Shown piece after piece: positions 25,821-34,596 of a stretch of 64,000 nt of DNA. This DNA comes from Chloroflexota bacterium. GTDB taxonomy: Bacteria > Chloroflexota > Ktedonobacteria > Ktedonobacterales > Ktedonobacteraceae. The stretch spans positions 89,436 to 153,435 of the forward strand of contig CADDYT010000001.1 in NCBI GenBank assembly GCA_902810755.1, read 5' to 3'. Position 1 is the stretch's first letter; the number at the start of each line of letters is the position of its first letter. The translations under genes were made by a program, and so were the position numbers. The notes under the pieces are model-generated. The model made no database searches, had not been told where the DNA came from, and was given only the letters and a program-made list of their open reading frames with translations.

Positions 25821-27599
25821 TTTGACACTGTTGGGAAACTTCGCCCCCTTCAGAGTGTGTGTTAGGATAAGAAACCGAGAAGGAGTTCGAACAGATAGCT
25901 GCAAGAAGGAGAAGGAAGATGACATTACACCCACAACAGGAGTTCGCTATCCCAGAAGAAACGGCCCGTGTGGCTCGTGCAGCCTATCCCAACAGCAATC
26001 TCTACATGAAGATGCGCGATGCTTTGGGAACGATTTACCAGGATGAGTCCTTTGCGCATCTGTTTCCACAGAATGGACGCCCTGTTGAGGCCCCATGGCG
26101 ATTGGCGTTGATCACGGTCGTGCAGTTCCTCGAAGGGCTGCCCGATCGCCAAGCCGCAGAAGCCGTTCGCGGTCGCATTGATCTGAAATATGCCCTTGGC
26201 TTGGAGCTGACTGATCCCGGTTTCGACTTTACCATCTTGTCGGACTTTCGCAAGCGTTTGGTGGAAGGGGAAGCCGAACAGGTGTTGTTGGACGCCATGC
26301 TGGCTCTGTTCAAAGAACATGGCTGGCGGAAGCGAGCGCCAACGGCAACGCAGCGACTCCACGCATGTGCAGGACATCCGTGCGAGCCATCAATCGACTG
26401 ATGTGTGTGGGTGAGGCCATGCGCTTTGTGCTCAACAGTCTGGCCATTGTGGCGCCTGGTTGGTTGCTCGACCACAGCGAGTTGGAATGGGTGAAGCGCT
26501 ATGGACATCGCATTGAGGAAAGTCGCCTTCCACGCAGTCAGCAGGACCGTCAAGCCGAGGCGGAACGGATCGGCCAGGATGGGGCGAACCTGTTAACTGC
26601 CATCTACGCTGCCGATGCCCCTGCCTTCTTGAGCGAAGTCCCGGCAGTCGAGATCCTGTGCCGCATCTGGCTGCAAAACTACGTCTGGATCGAGGGACAG
26701 CTTCACTGGCGCAGCAACGACAATCTTCCCCCAGGCAAACGGTTCATCAACTCGCCCTATGACCCAGAAGCCCGTTATGGCAAAAAGCGCGACACGAGGT
26801 GGACTAGCTACAAAGTCCATCTGACTGAGACCTGCGAGCAAAATGGGCCTCAGCTGATCACCCATGTGAGTACGACTCCCGCCACCACGACGGATGAAGC
26901 CGTCACCGAGCCGATTCATGCCGAGCTTGAGCAGGCGGAACTTACCCCACGTCAACATTTGCTCGCTTCCGGCTCTATCACAGCACCCATCTTGGTCAGC
27001 AGGAAGCCTCGGTATGGTATTGAAGTGATTGGTCCTGCTCGTGTCGATGTGAAATGGCAAGCTAACACCGAGCAAGGGATTGACGCCAGCCAGTTCGTCA
27101 TCGATTGGGAACACCAACAGGCGATTTGTCCGCAAGGAGAGCCCAGCATCAGTTGGACTCCTGCCATCGACAACCGCACCAATGAGGTCATCAAGATCAA
27201 GTTCTCGACCACTACTTGCGGTCGCTGCCCCCGCCAGGTTCACTGCATCCGCTCGGTCAAGAAGTACAAGCGACGGACCATTACTATTCGACCGCAAGCC
27301 CAACATGAAGCCTTACAAGCCGCTCGTCGGCGGCAAAAGACAACCGCCTTTGTCAAAGAGTATGCCCTGCGAGAGGGCATCGAAGCTACAATTTCTCAGG
27401 GGGTGCGCGCTTTTGGCATGCGCCGCTCTCGCTATATTGGCCAGGCGAAAACACACTTACAGCATCTTGGCGTTGCCGCTGCCATGAATTTGGTCCGTGT
27501 GGTGGCATGGCTCGATGGGGATGATCTGGCTCCCACACGCCTCTCGGCTTTCCAGAAACTTTACCTGGCAGCTTAAAGGAGTTTCCCAACAGTGTCAAA
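25821..27599 (+). mobile_element. IS1182-family insertion sequence, inactivated
   Basis: 1,779 bases bounded by perfect 20-base inverted repeats at 25821-25840 and 27580-27599 (TTTGACACTGTTGGGAAACT). No target duplication was recognised. The transposase gene is interrupted by frameshifts. Confidence 0.85.
25919..27576 (+). pseudogene. IS1182-family transposase, two frameshifts
   Basis: The N-terminal part (MTLHPQQEFAIPEETAR ... LSDFRKRLVEGEAEQVLLDAML) reads in one frame to about 26330. The next conserved stretch, RQRSDSTHVQDI, is in a second frame and the rest (RAINRLMCVGEAM onward to KLYLAA) is in a third. Two small indels within about 60 bases explain this. The downstream part keeps the family's DDE region and the zinc-like CGRCPRQVHC motif. 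Intact relatives are about 550 residues long; this copy should be non-functional unless another copy acts in trans. Confidence 0.8.
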
Positions 27600-27819
27600 C
27601 TTTCACAAAGAGCCAAGATACTAGTCGGCTGACCCTTCTCCCTCTTTACTTCTCCAGTAGATCGTGAATGTTCCTGAGCAGCCCGTGAAAATACGTGAGC
27701 TTGCTATCACTGTCGCAGGGGGGAGGCAGGCACCCCGTTTCCTTTTTTCTCCCGTTGTCGGAGAATAGCACGACAGCAGACGGTAATAGGGACAGCATTG
27801 CCAATGGAAGGGGAAAGGC

Positions 27820-28323
27820 ATGCCGAACTTCACGGAAGACAGCGTGCAGCGCATCATCATCAATCCGTTCTATGCCATCACCGTAGCTGCGCCGTTGACC
27901 GGGGAACACGAACCGACTCTGAGCGAGTCCGAGTGGGTTCGGGTCAACGCCGCTCTCATAGAGGCGATGGGAGGCGGGCAGTGGTTCGGGCAGCTGCTCG
28001 ACGTGCTGGAAGGCAAGGCCCACGCTGCTGAGCAACCGATCAATCCCTTCCAGGCCGTCACTATCGACCCGCTGTTCGCCACCCCACACCCGCCTCTCAT
28101 TGAGCGCGAGATGTGGATCGATGTCAACCTCAAGCAGATGCGCAACATAGGAGTGGAGGAGTGGCTGCGGCAGTTGCTGGATGTCCTGGGCGGCGACGTC
28201 GTGACGGCAGGGGAAGTGGGCCTTGCGCCGGAGATCCCTTCGGTTACGGCGCGCCTGCCAGCTCGCCCAGACAGCAGCGGCGAAAGAAGAAACGGAAGAA
28301 GAGGCACCACCGGTAAGATCTAG
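27820..28323 (+). CDS. hypothetical protein with an internal duplication
   Basis: 167 residues from MPNFTEDSVQRIIINPF, with GGAAGGGGAAAGG upstream. Two repeats of about 60 residues align: one runs INPFYAITVAAPL to WFGQLLDVLEG, the other INPFQAVTIDPLF to WLRQLLDVLGG, each with EW/EMW and (V/D)VN in the middle. The tail is basic and disordered. No known family is recognised. It is isolated among mobile elements, the IS1182 lying upstream and the ytxH remnant downstream on the other strand. Confidence 0.6.
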   Translation: MPNFTEDSVQRIIINPFYAITVAAPLTGEHEPTLSESEWVRVNAALIEAMGGGQWFGQLLDVLEGKAHAAEQPINPFQAVTIDPLFATPHPPLIEREMWIDVNLKQMRNIGVEEWLRQLLDVLGGDVVTAGEVGLAPEIPSVTARLPARPDSSGERRNGRRGTTGKI

Positions 28324-28541
28324 TTGCCGTGTCACATTGTTTGCACCCTTGAGAACAGGTTGGAGGGAAGAGCAGGGTGCAGGAACGCGGGACGCGAGAG
28401 GAACTCCGCCTACCGCACCTTGCCCGAGACTGAGAGAGCGTGATAGCTGGTGAAAAACCCTCTTCAGGGCCAGCCTTACGTACATCCTGCTGCTACGCCT
28501 TTTTGGCGCTCCTTGACAACCCGTTCTGCCTCAGCTTTTCT

Positions 28542-28903
28542 TTAGGAAGTTGGTTTCCTTGATTGGTTTGGTGGCGTCGGTCTTATCATCTCTGATGGTG
28601 TTAATGGCACGTCAACGCCTGCCTGCTGAGCCAGGTTTCCCAGCTCTTCCTGCGCAGAACGGGCGCTCTGTGCTGTCTGTTGTGCATAGCTTTGTGCAGT
28701 ACTCTCCATTTGAGCGGCACGAGTCGCCTGTTGCTGGACCTCCTGGACGCGCTGTGCCATCTGCTGCACTTGCTGCTTGAGTTCCACATTTTCTGGCGGA
28801 ATGCCACGCAGATTTCTCAAACGTTCCGTCACCAGTTGACGCATTTCTTTCCCGGTCTTTGGTGCTACAAGCAAGCTAATGCCCAATCCCACCAGGACCC
28901 CGT
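28542..28903 (-). pseudogene. ytxH-like gene, 3' part, split by the IS21 element
   Basis: Reads GVLVGLGISLLVAPKTGKEMRQLV followed by a long Gln-rich coiled helix (QQVQQMAQRVQEVQQQ), the plan of YtxH general-stress proteins: one short membrane segment and a coiled cytoplasmic tail. The first six codons lie on the far side of the IS21 element at 32716-32736. Removing the element and one copy of its 5-base target repeat restores a 125-codon frame beginning MGQFRNGVLVGLGISLL. Confidence 0.85.
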
Positions 28904-28943
28904 TGTTTTTGGCAGTGTAATCCAGACCCACTTAACATTCACG

Positions 28944-28997
28944 AAGTAGGCCATTGCAAGCAGGAAGCTCAGAATGGCAGTGAAAAAAGTAGACCAC
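28944..28997. repeat. left subterminal repeats of the IS21 element
   Basis: Two 11-base copies of AAGTAGRCCAY at 28944-28954 and 28987-28997. Three more lie near the right end at 32610-32620 (inverted), 32632-32642 and 32653-32663 (inverted). Multiple subterminal repeats are the known transposase-binding sites of IS21. Confidence 0.65.
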
Positions 28998-29147
28998 CCA
29001 GATCACTGGTTGAGTTTGATCCAGGGAAGAAAGAACGGTAGAGCTGAGTCTGGAGTTAAACCCTCTCGCCTGGCAGGAAAGGTACATTTTGCTCTACCCA
29101 GGCGAGCGCGCGAAGGACGGTGTGTAACCGTTCATCCGTCAATCCCC

Positions 29148-29648
29148 TCACATCCTCTCAGAACTCGACGGAGACATCATCGCTAACCGTAGGATTCCCG
29201 CGAGAATGCACATCACGAAGAGACCACCTAAGAATACGGCTCCACATACAGCTGCAGATACAGCTTCTGTTAATGTAAGGGGAGGGTGCATTCCATGTGA
29301 TAGCAAGTATGATGCCAGCGCATTCACAATAGAAGGATACGCTCCAACCTCTGCTGCAAGAAGGGCAAGGCATATGAATATCCCCACCTCAGTGCCTCTC
29401 TCCTCAAGAATATGCACCCGCTTCGGGTAACAACTTTGACACTGAGCACGAAAACCCGCAAAAACGGCATGTTTCCCACACACGAGTTTCCCACACTTAC
29501 GGCAACTATGGACTCCGGTGTTCTCACACTGAGCGTCTTGACATTGCCAGTGGTGAGACTCAAGAAGGGGGTGTCCACATCGGATGCAACTGGCTGCTTG
29601 CATCGATATCATCCACTCACATGCTGGACAAGGTTTGAGAAGTTTCAT
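29148..29648 (-). CDS. zinc-ribbon membrane protein, passenger gene of the IS21 element
   Basis: 166 residues from MKLLKPCPACEWMISMQAAS. The N-terminal 85 residues hold several CxxC pairs (CPAC, CIRC, CRKC, CQSC plus CQDAQC), enough for two or more Zn ions. Two hydrophobic segments follow (IFICLALLAAEVGAYPSIV and AAVCGAVFLGGLFVMCILAG). It lies between the left end of the element and istB, on the istAB strand, with an AAAGGA site about 12 bases before the start. The role is unknown; no such gene is part of the standard IS21 plan. Confidence 0.6.
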   Translation of the reverse strand: MKLLKPCPACEWMISMQAASCIRCGHPLLESHHWQCQDAQCENTGVHSCRKCGKLVCGKHAVFAGFRAQCQSCYPKRVHILEERGTEVGIFICLALLAAEVGAYPSIVNALASYLLSHGMHPPLTLTEAVSAAVCGAVFLGGLFVMCILAGILRLAMMSPSSSERM

Positions 29649-29715
29649 CCTTTGCGCATTCCTTTCTTCAGGAAATGTGTTTTGCACTACGACCGTTTCG
29701 CGGTGCCTCCACTGC

Positions 29716-30531
29716 TTATCCAGCTTCTGACTTGCCTTCTTCAGCGGGCTGCTGATCTTGTTGGAGACGATGGCGGAAGCGGTAGGACTCGCCCACAAAT
29801 TCAATGATGTGGCCCTTGTGCGTCAGTCGCCCAATCAGCGCATCCGTCATTTTTTCGTCCCCAAAAATCGCATTCCAGTCGGTAAAGCGGAGGTTACTGG
29901 TGACGATGATCGATACACGCTCGTAGAGGTCGCTGATGAGTTGGAAGAGCATCTGCGCCCCTTCGCGATCAATGGGCAAGAACCCTAGTTCATCCAGGAC
30001 CAACAGATCGAGCTTGACAAACTGCGCCGTGAAACGCGAGAGGCGCAAATCGCGGCGCATGACGGCCAGTTCGTCTACCAGTTTGGCCGCCCGGTAGAAG
30101 CGCACTCGCTTGCCCTGCCGACAAGCCGAGAGTGCCAATCCAATGGCGAGATGGGTCTTGCCAAGCCCGGGGTTGCCCAACAACAAGAGGTTTTCCGCTT
30201 TTGCTAGGTAGTCTCCCTCCGCCAGTTCCAGGATGCGCGCCTTGGGGATATTCTCCACGGCGTTGAAATCGTAGGTCGCAATTTCTTTGACAAAAGGGAA
30301 TTTGGCGGTCGCAATGGCGTGCTCGATGCGCCGGACCCGCCGCTCAGCCCTCTCGGCCTCACACAACGCCAACAAAAACCGCTCGCTGGAGAGGCCAGAA
30401 CGGGCGGCATCTTGGGCGTAGGTCTGGTAGAGCTGTAAAAACATGGGCAGCTTGAGTTCACGCAAATAGGCTTCGAGTCTCGCGTGATGATCAGGACCGG
30501 GTGCAGGTGGTGTCGGCTGGCGCTGTTGCAT
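29716..30531 (-). CDS. istB: IS21 helper ATPase IstB
   Basis: 271 residues from MQQRQPTPPAPGPDHHARLE, with AGGAG upstream. AAA+ ATPase: Walker A is LLLGNPGLGKTHLA, Walker B is LLVLDELGFLP, and the sensor region is SIIVTSNLRFTDW, all as in IstB/DnaC-like proteins. It assembles on target DNA and stimulates IstA. It follows istA after 19 bases; both appear intact. Confidence 0.95.
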   Translation of the reverse strand: MQQRQPTPPAPGPDHHARLEAYLRELKLPMFLQLYQTYAQDAARSGLSSERFLLALCEAERAERRVRRIEHAIATAKFPFVKEIATYDFNAVENIPKARILELAEGDYLAKAENLLLLGNPGLGKTHLAIGLALSACRQGKRVRFYRAAKLVDELAVMRRDLRLSRFTAQFVKLDLLVLDELGFLPIDREGAQMLFQLISDLYERVSIIVTSNLRFTDWNAIFGDEKMTDALIGRLTHKGHIIEFVGESYRFRHRLQQDQQPAEEGKSEAG

Positions 30532-30550
30532 GGGCGTCGGTCTCCTTGCT

Positions 30551-32098
30551 CTACCAGGACAACTTCAACAATTGTTCGTAGCGTGACAGGTCCACCGGTT
30601 GCTTGCCGATGGCATCCAGATCCGGGCGATCGGAGAGATCCAGAGGCACTCCCACCACCGAGGGAGGCGCAGCGTTGGCCTCGATCAACTGATGCAAGCA
30701 GTACTGCACTCCATCCAGATGTGCACAGCCAAAGCTGAGCGCCTGCTCAATGGCCCGCTCGATCAGGGGTGCTTCGTAATGCTGGTGCAGTTGCAGGATG
30801 CGAATGAACTCTTGCACTCCTCGCCCCTCCGGCCATTTCTCACGTAGATTGACGAGCATCTGCTGGTAGAACGGCGGCCAGCCTGCTCGCCACTGCTTGA
30901 GCGGTTTGGCGTACTCGAAAGCACCAGGGCGCTGCTCAAGTAACGAGAGGTAGTGCAGCGGATCGAAGATGTCCTGCTCGCGCCCGTAACAGCGCCGATG
31001 GCTGGCAAGCAACTGCATGCCATCCCAGATCTCCATCACAAAGGGATAGGCTTTCACCGTCACCTCCCGGCGCGCGCGGTTGGTGGGCACGGAGTAGCGA
31101 TTGGTGTCGTAGGTGGCCTGGCTGTAGGGGGTGAGGCGAACCGTCTTCATCTGACAACACTCGTAGTCGGACGGAGGCAAGGGGAGCAAGAGTGGGCGTT
31201 CCCGTTCCCAGGCTTCTCCAATGGTCTCCGGCTCTCGCGCCACCCGACGATGATCGTCCTGGAGGCAGTGGAGTCTGAGCTTCTGGTTCAGTTCCTCAAA
31301 GGAGGCGGCCTCGGGCAGCGGCACCATCGCATTGCGGCGTGTGTAGCCAACCCCATGCTCAACCTGCCCCTTCTCATGCCCCTGGGCTGGAGTACAGAAA
31401 TGCGAGGAGAACAGATAATGGGAGCGGAAGGCGACGAAGGCACGGACCTCATGACGTGGGCGACCGGCTTTGCCCGTTTTCTCAAAGGCGAATTTCACTG
31501 CCGTACCCAGGTTGTCGTAGCTGATGCGGTGCGGCACCCCGCCGAAGTGTCGGAACGCTTGCACATGCGCCCACAGGAAACTCTCCTGCTCCTGGGTCGG
31601 AAATGCCATGGCAAAGGTACGGCGCGAGAAGCAGAGACGCATGATGAACACCTGCACCTTTTCGCGGTGCCCAGCCAGGATCGCCGTTGCTTCGCCCCAA
31701 TCCACCTGGGCATCTTCCCCGGGCGCAAATTCGAGAGGGAGAAAGACCTCTGGTTGCTGCTTTTCGCTCTTGCGATCAGAGATGTAGTGACGAATGGTGG
31801 ATTCACTGCCCTGATAGCCCTCTGCTCGCAGGACCTCAAAGATGCGGTGGGCAGTGTAGCGTTGTTTGCGGGGAAGGTGCGTATTGTCGTCCAAGAGAGC
31901 CTCGACGCGCAGCTGATAGGGACCAAAGACCGGAGCAGGCCGATGCCGCGTCAACTGAGAGGGCTTGAGAGGGTCACCAGAAAGCGCCCGGCGAATGGTA
32001 TCGCGGCTGCACCCTTCCTCTTTGGCAATCTGGCGAATGCTTGTGTACTCCAGGTGAAACGCGCGCCGGATGCGCTCACGATCAGTTTCGCTGAGCAT
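30551..32098 (-). CDS. istA: IS21-family transposase IstA
   Basis: 515 residues from MLSETDRERIRRAFHLEY with GAGGAAGGG upstream. The N-terminal HTH is SIRQIAKEEGCSRDTIRRAL; the rve-type DDE core includes DAQVDWGEATAILAGHR (first Asp) and ISYDNLGTAVKFAFE (second Asp), with Glu in GHEKGQVEHGVGY (third). A Mu-transposase C-like domain follows with the YSVPTNRARREVTVKAY stretch. The frame is open throughout, so transposition is possible. Confidence 0.95.
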   Translation of the reverse strand: MLSETDRERIRRAFHLEYTSIRQIAKEEGCSRDTIRRALSGDPLKPSQLTRHRPAPVFGPYQLRVEALLDDNTHLPRKQRYTAHRIFEVLRAEGYQGSESTIRHYISDRKSEKQQPEVFLPLEFAPGEDAQVDWGEATAILAGHREKVQVFIMRLCFSRRTFAMAFPTQEQESFLWAHVQAFRHFGGVPHRISYDNLGTAVKFAFEKTGKAGRPRHEVRAFVAFRSHYLFSSHFCTPAQGHEKGQVEHGVGYTRRNAMVPLPEAASFEELNQKLRLHCLQDDHRRVAREPETIGEAWERERPLLLPLPPSDYECCQMKTVRLTPYSQATYDTNRYSVPTNRARREVTVKAYPFVMEIWDGMQLLASHRRCYGREQDIFDPLHYLSLLEQRPGAFEYAKPLKQWRAGWPPFYQQMLVNLREKWPEGRGVQEFIRILQLHQHYEAPLIERAIEQALSFGCAHLDGVQYCLHQLIEANAAPPSVVGVPLDLSDRPDLDAIGKQPVDLSRYEQLLKLSW

Positions 32099-32247
32099 AG
32101 CGAACACCCTTCCTCTGGATTCACTTCTCGCGTATGGATGGAACTATTGCGCCTGGACCCAGATGATGCGGAAAGCGAGAGGAATCAATTCCTCTCCACC
32201 TGTAATACTACCAGAACCTCCAACAATATGCAAGAGCGAGCTGGGCG

Positions 32248-32529
32248 TCATGCGCTGTGGATGCCCGGAGAAGGCGTGGAGACCTGCTTGTTTTTGCTCC
32301 CGCGTGGGCGGCGCTGCACCTGTGGGTGATAGGTATCGACATCGCCGACAAAGAAGTACAGCCCCTGACCCTGCCCCTTATCGTCTTTCAGGCGCTCGGT
32401 GAGCACACCATTGTCGTCATAGGTGTAAGCTTTGAGCTTGCCAGCCGAAACCAGCTTGTGAATCCAGGTCTCGGAGCATCCGAGTCGTCGTGCTGCCCCT
32501 TTGGTGTTCAATACCTGCATGGCTGTCAT
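32248..32529 (-). CDS. small HTH DNA-binding protein inside the IS21 element
   Basis: 93 residues from MTAMQVLNTKGAARRLGC, the start at 32529 having GAGG 7 bases upstream. Residues 5-40 form an excisionase/MerR-type HTH_17 motif (LNTKGAARRLGCSETWIHKL). The C-terminus is basic (QRRPRGSKNKQ). It sits upstream of istA on the same strand, with a large inverted repeat at 32612-32640 and a promoter-like sequence before it, so it may regulate the element. It is a passenger relative to standard IS21. Confidence 0.65.
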   Translation of the reverse strand: MTAMQVLNTKGAARRLGCSETWIHKLVSAGKLKAYTYDDNGVLTERLKDDKGQGQGLYFFVGDVDTYHPQVQRRPRGSKNKQVSTPSPGIHSA

Positions 32530-32579
32530 GAGGACCCTCATCTGAAAAAACATCTATGGCATCTCCATTGTCTGAAGAT

Positions 32580-32608
32580 ATGGTACGTGTTCTTTCGCAG
32601 AGGGTCAA
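32580..32608 (-). promoter_or_regulatory. possible promoter for the HTH-istAB transcript
   Basis: On the minus strand TTGACC (32608-32603) and TACCAT (32585-32580) are 17 bases apart, close to sigma-70 -35 and -10 boxes, about 50 bases before the HTH start. It abuts the repeat at 32610. Confidence 0.35.
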
Positions 32609-32611
32609 GAT

Positions 32612-32640
32612 GGTCTACTTTGTCAATGCCAAAGTAGACC
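32612..32640. repeat. perfect inverted repeat near the IS21 right end
   Basis: Arms GGTCTACTTTG and CAAAGTAGACC (11 bases) around a 7-base spacer. It embeds two of the AAGTAGACCAT subterminal repeats in opposite orientation and overlaps the promoter region of the element, so it could be both transposase site and operator. Confidence 0.6.
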
Positions 32641-32715
32641 ATTTTTCCAAAAGTGGCCTACTTTTTACGATGGTTACTCAAGGGTCAGTGGGCACTAATT
32701 ACACTGCCAAAAACA

Positions 32716-32736
32716 CCCGTTTCTAAATTGACCCAT
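32716..32736 (-). pseudogene. ytxH-like gene, 5' fragment
   Basis: Codons MGQFRNG up to the IS21 insertion point, with AGGAAAGG upstream. It joins in frame to 28898-28542 when the element and one CCCGT copy are removed. Confidence 0.8.
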
Positions 32737-32805
32737 CTTTCCAATCCTTTCCTGATGTTTGTCGCAAACAGGCATGTTCAGATGTCCACAGTAATACGAA
32801 GAGCA

Positions 32806-32829
32806 GTGAGAAAAAGAGACTTTTCTCAC
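32806..32829. terminator. hairpin downstream of the SDR remnant
   Basis: Arms GTGAGAAAA and TTTTCTCAC around AGAGAC. It lies after the stop of the minus-strand SDR fragment and before ytxH. The T-rich 3' arm suggests a terminator, but no run of Ts follows. Confidence 0.4.
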
Positions 32830-32854
32830 CTCAAAGATGGAAGGCCGCTTCTGC

Positions 32855-32996
32855 TTAGCTGTTGACGATCTCTCCCCCATTGACATGGAGTACCTGACCG
32901 GACATGTACGAGGAGTCGTTGCAGGCCAGGAACACGTAGCTGGGCGCAACCTCTTCCGGTTGCCCCGCTCGCTTCATAGGAGTCTCTGAACCGTGA
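32855..32996 (-). pseudogene. C-terminal remnant of an SDR dehydrogenase
   Basis: Reads [20 protein letters not shown] and then [15 protein letters not shown] before the stop at 32855. This is the C-terminal 45 residues of a glucose/YhxC-like SDR. The IS3 element begins at 32997. Beyond the IS3 the frame (after removing one target repeat) runs on for only a few codons, so the 5' part was already lost. Confidence 0.75.
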
Positions 32997-33135
32997 TGTG
33001 AGCTTGTCCCGTTTTTGTAGAGCCTTCAGAGGTTGGAGCTGAGGAAGATGGAAAACGTTTTTACGTAACGTAACGCTTCTAGTCTTATTATACCATAGTA
33101 AACGTACTACGTCAAACATTTCTTTCAGCGCTTCA

Positions 33136-33990
33136 TCATCCCAACTGCTCATAGAGAAACGGACTCCTGTATCCCAGTGTGGAATGTCTTCGTTGTCGAT
33201 TAGAGTAAATTTCGAGATACTCAAAGAGCGCCTGCCTGGCCTGCTCATGTGATGAATAGACCCGGTGGCCTACGCACTCCTCCTTGAGGGAGCCGAAAAA
33301 ACTTTCCATCGCCGCATTGTCCCAACAATTGCCTTTGCGCGACATACTGACGACAGCGCCTATTTGCGCAAGTCGTTGTCGATACGCTCGGCTGGTGTAT
33401 TGACATCCACGATCACTGTGATGGAGCAGTCCCGCTTTGGGACGGCGGCGAGCGATCGCCATATTCAAGGCGTTTTCCGCTAACGCTTCATCACAGCAGC
33501 TCGACATAGACCATCCCACCACTGCACGCGAATATACATCCAGAATCACCGCGAGATACAGCCATCCTGTTGTGGTAGCAATAGAGGTGATGTCCGTCAC
33601 CCATTTCGTGTTTGGCTCGACTGCTGTGAAGTCCCGATCTAAGAGATTGCCAGCAACGGGATGGCTCGCATCTCGCTTCGTAGTGAGTACCCGGCGTCGC
33701 TTACGGAGCGCACTGAGCTCTGCCTCACGCATCAGCCTTGCTATCCGTTTACGAGCGTGATGCCGCCCCTGATCTTTCAATTCTGTGTGGATACGCGGAC
33801 TCCCATATCTGCCTCGGTGGGTCATAAAGACCTGCTGGATCTCGACTGTTAACTGAGCATCTTCTCGGCGGCGTCGGCAGATCGGACGCTTGCGCCAGGC
33901 GTAGAATCCGCTTTCGGAAACACCAAGCACCTGGCACATGACCACGACGGGAAACTCCTGCTTGGATTGCTCGATAAACTGATATTTCAT
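33136..33990 (-). CDS. IS3-family transposase OrfB
   Basis: 284 residues from MKYQFIEQSKQEFPVVVMC. HTH_21 segment (RYGSPRIHTELKDQG) is followed by the rve DDE core: Asp in KWVTDITSIATTTGW, Asp in LHHSDRGCQYTS and Glu in AAMESFFGSLKEE. It overlaps orfA by the ATGA at 33987-33990 and is in the -1 frame, so it is probably made mainly as an OrfAB fusion by frameshifting at an A7 run (34020-34026). Confidence 0.93.
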   Translation of the reverse strand: MKYQFIEQSKQEFPVVVMCQVLGVSESGFYAWRKRPICRRRREDAQLTVEIQQVFMTHRGRYGSPRIHTELKDQGRHHARKRIARLMREAELSALRKRRRVLTTKRDASHPVAGNLLDRDFTAVEPNTKWVTDITSIATTTGWLYLAVILDVYSRAVVGWSMSSCCDEALAENALNMAIARRRPKAGLLHHSDRGCQYTSRAYRQRLAQIGAVVSMSRKGNCWDNAAMESFFGSLKEECVGHRVYSSHEQARQALFEYLEIYSNRQRRHSTLGYRSPFLYEQLG

Positions 33991-34283
33991 TTGCTTTCCC
34001 GTGAGAAGATGCTCACCGCTTTTTTTAAGATATCACGCTCCTGTTGCACGCGTTCAAGTTCCCGTTTCAGGCGACGATTTTCCTCTTCTAAGGCCGTTTG
34101 ATGACCGCTGCCTGGAAATGCCTCCTTGCCGTGTCGTGCCAGTTCCTTGCGCCATTGGTGAATAGACGTGTCGGAGATCCCCAGTTCTCTGGCCACTTGT
34201 GCGATCGACTTGCCGCTATTCTGCGCCAGGTGCACTGCCTGCTCTTTGAATTCCCGTGTGTAGACTTTTTGCATCTTTGCCAT
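33987..34283 (-). CDS. IS3-family OrfA (HTH)
   Basis: 98 residues from MAKMQKVYTREFKEQAVHL. An HTH (SIAQVARELGISDTSIHQW) is followed by a leucine zipper (LEEENRRLKRELERVQQE). Near the 3' end TTAAAAAAAGCG provides an A_AAA_AAG slippery heptamer; after a -1 slip the frame is open into OrfB. Confidence 0.93.
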   Translation of the reverse strand: MAKMQKVYTREFKEQAVHLAQNSGKSIAQVARELGISDTSIHQWRKELARHGKEAFPGSGHQTALEEENRRLKRELERVQQERDILKKAVSIFSRESK

Positions 34284-34408
34284 GCCTAACCCTTTCCGAT
34301 TTTGCTAGAGTATATCTCAGCTTTGAGGACTCTAGCAAATCGGGGGAGGCTCAGTGAGGCAATGCAGAAAGAGTTGCGAAAGAGGGAAAGGGGAAGAGAG
34401 GTAGGAAG

Positions 34409-34516
34409 ATGAAGCGAAGAAGTCATCGCAGCGATCTGACCAAGCAGGAACGGGCGCTTCCGCAGTCAAAGCCTCTAACCGTTTGCCGACGAAACGTACT
34501 TTTCACTTTTTTGTGA
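34409..34516 (+). pseudogene. IS5-like transposase N-terminal fragment
   Basis: A 35-codon frame starting MKRRSHRSDLTKQERALPQS, preceded by GGTAGGAAG. The opening matches the usual N-terminus of IS5-family transposases (RRSYRSDLTDQEWALLQP-type), after which the sequence is unrelated and soon stops. The rest of the 34354-34596 gap shows no gene. Confidence 0.5.
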
Positions 34517-34596
34517 CCAGGAAAGGCTGCAAGCCGTTTCCTGGTCACTTCTTGCCTCCAATTTTTAGTAGCTCTCCGCTAATTGGCAGCGCTTCT

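Larger units (their letters stand above)
28904..32715 (-). mobile_element. IS21-family element with two extra genes, target duplication present
   Basis: 3,812 bases with ends TGTTTTTGGCAGTGTAAT (28904-28921) and the inverted copy (32698-32715), 18 bases perfect, and 5-base direct repeats CCCGT at 28899-28903 and 32716-32720. It carries istB and istA, plus a zinc-ribbon gene on the left and an HTH gene on the right. Standard IS21 elements are 2-2.5 kb with only istA/istB. It is inserted in a ytxH-like gene, and the clean target repeat implies a recent event. Confidence 0.88.
32997..34353 (-). mobile_element. IS3-family insertion sequence
   Basis: 1,357 bases carrying overlapping orfA and orfB. 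The imperfect ends are TGTGAGCTTGTCCCG and, inverted, TGAGCCTCCCCCG, with similarity continuing for about 35 bases. A GTGA direct repeat flanks it (32993-32996 and 34354-34357), consistent with the 3-5-base duplications of the family. It sits inside SDR-remnant sequence. Confidence 0.8.

Noticed and set aside
28890..28960. A YtxH start reading MAYFVN on the minus strand with an apparent 34-base insertion
   Set aside because: Those codons lie inside the IS21 left end. The true start is at 32736, on the other side of the element, and joins in frame.
30953..32329. 458-codon plus-strand frame
   Set aside because: It lies opposite istA and has no recognisable domain or start signal.
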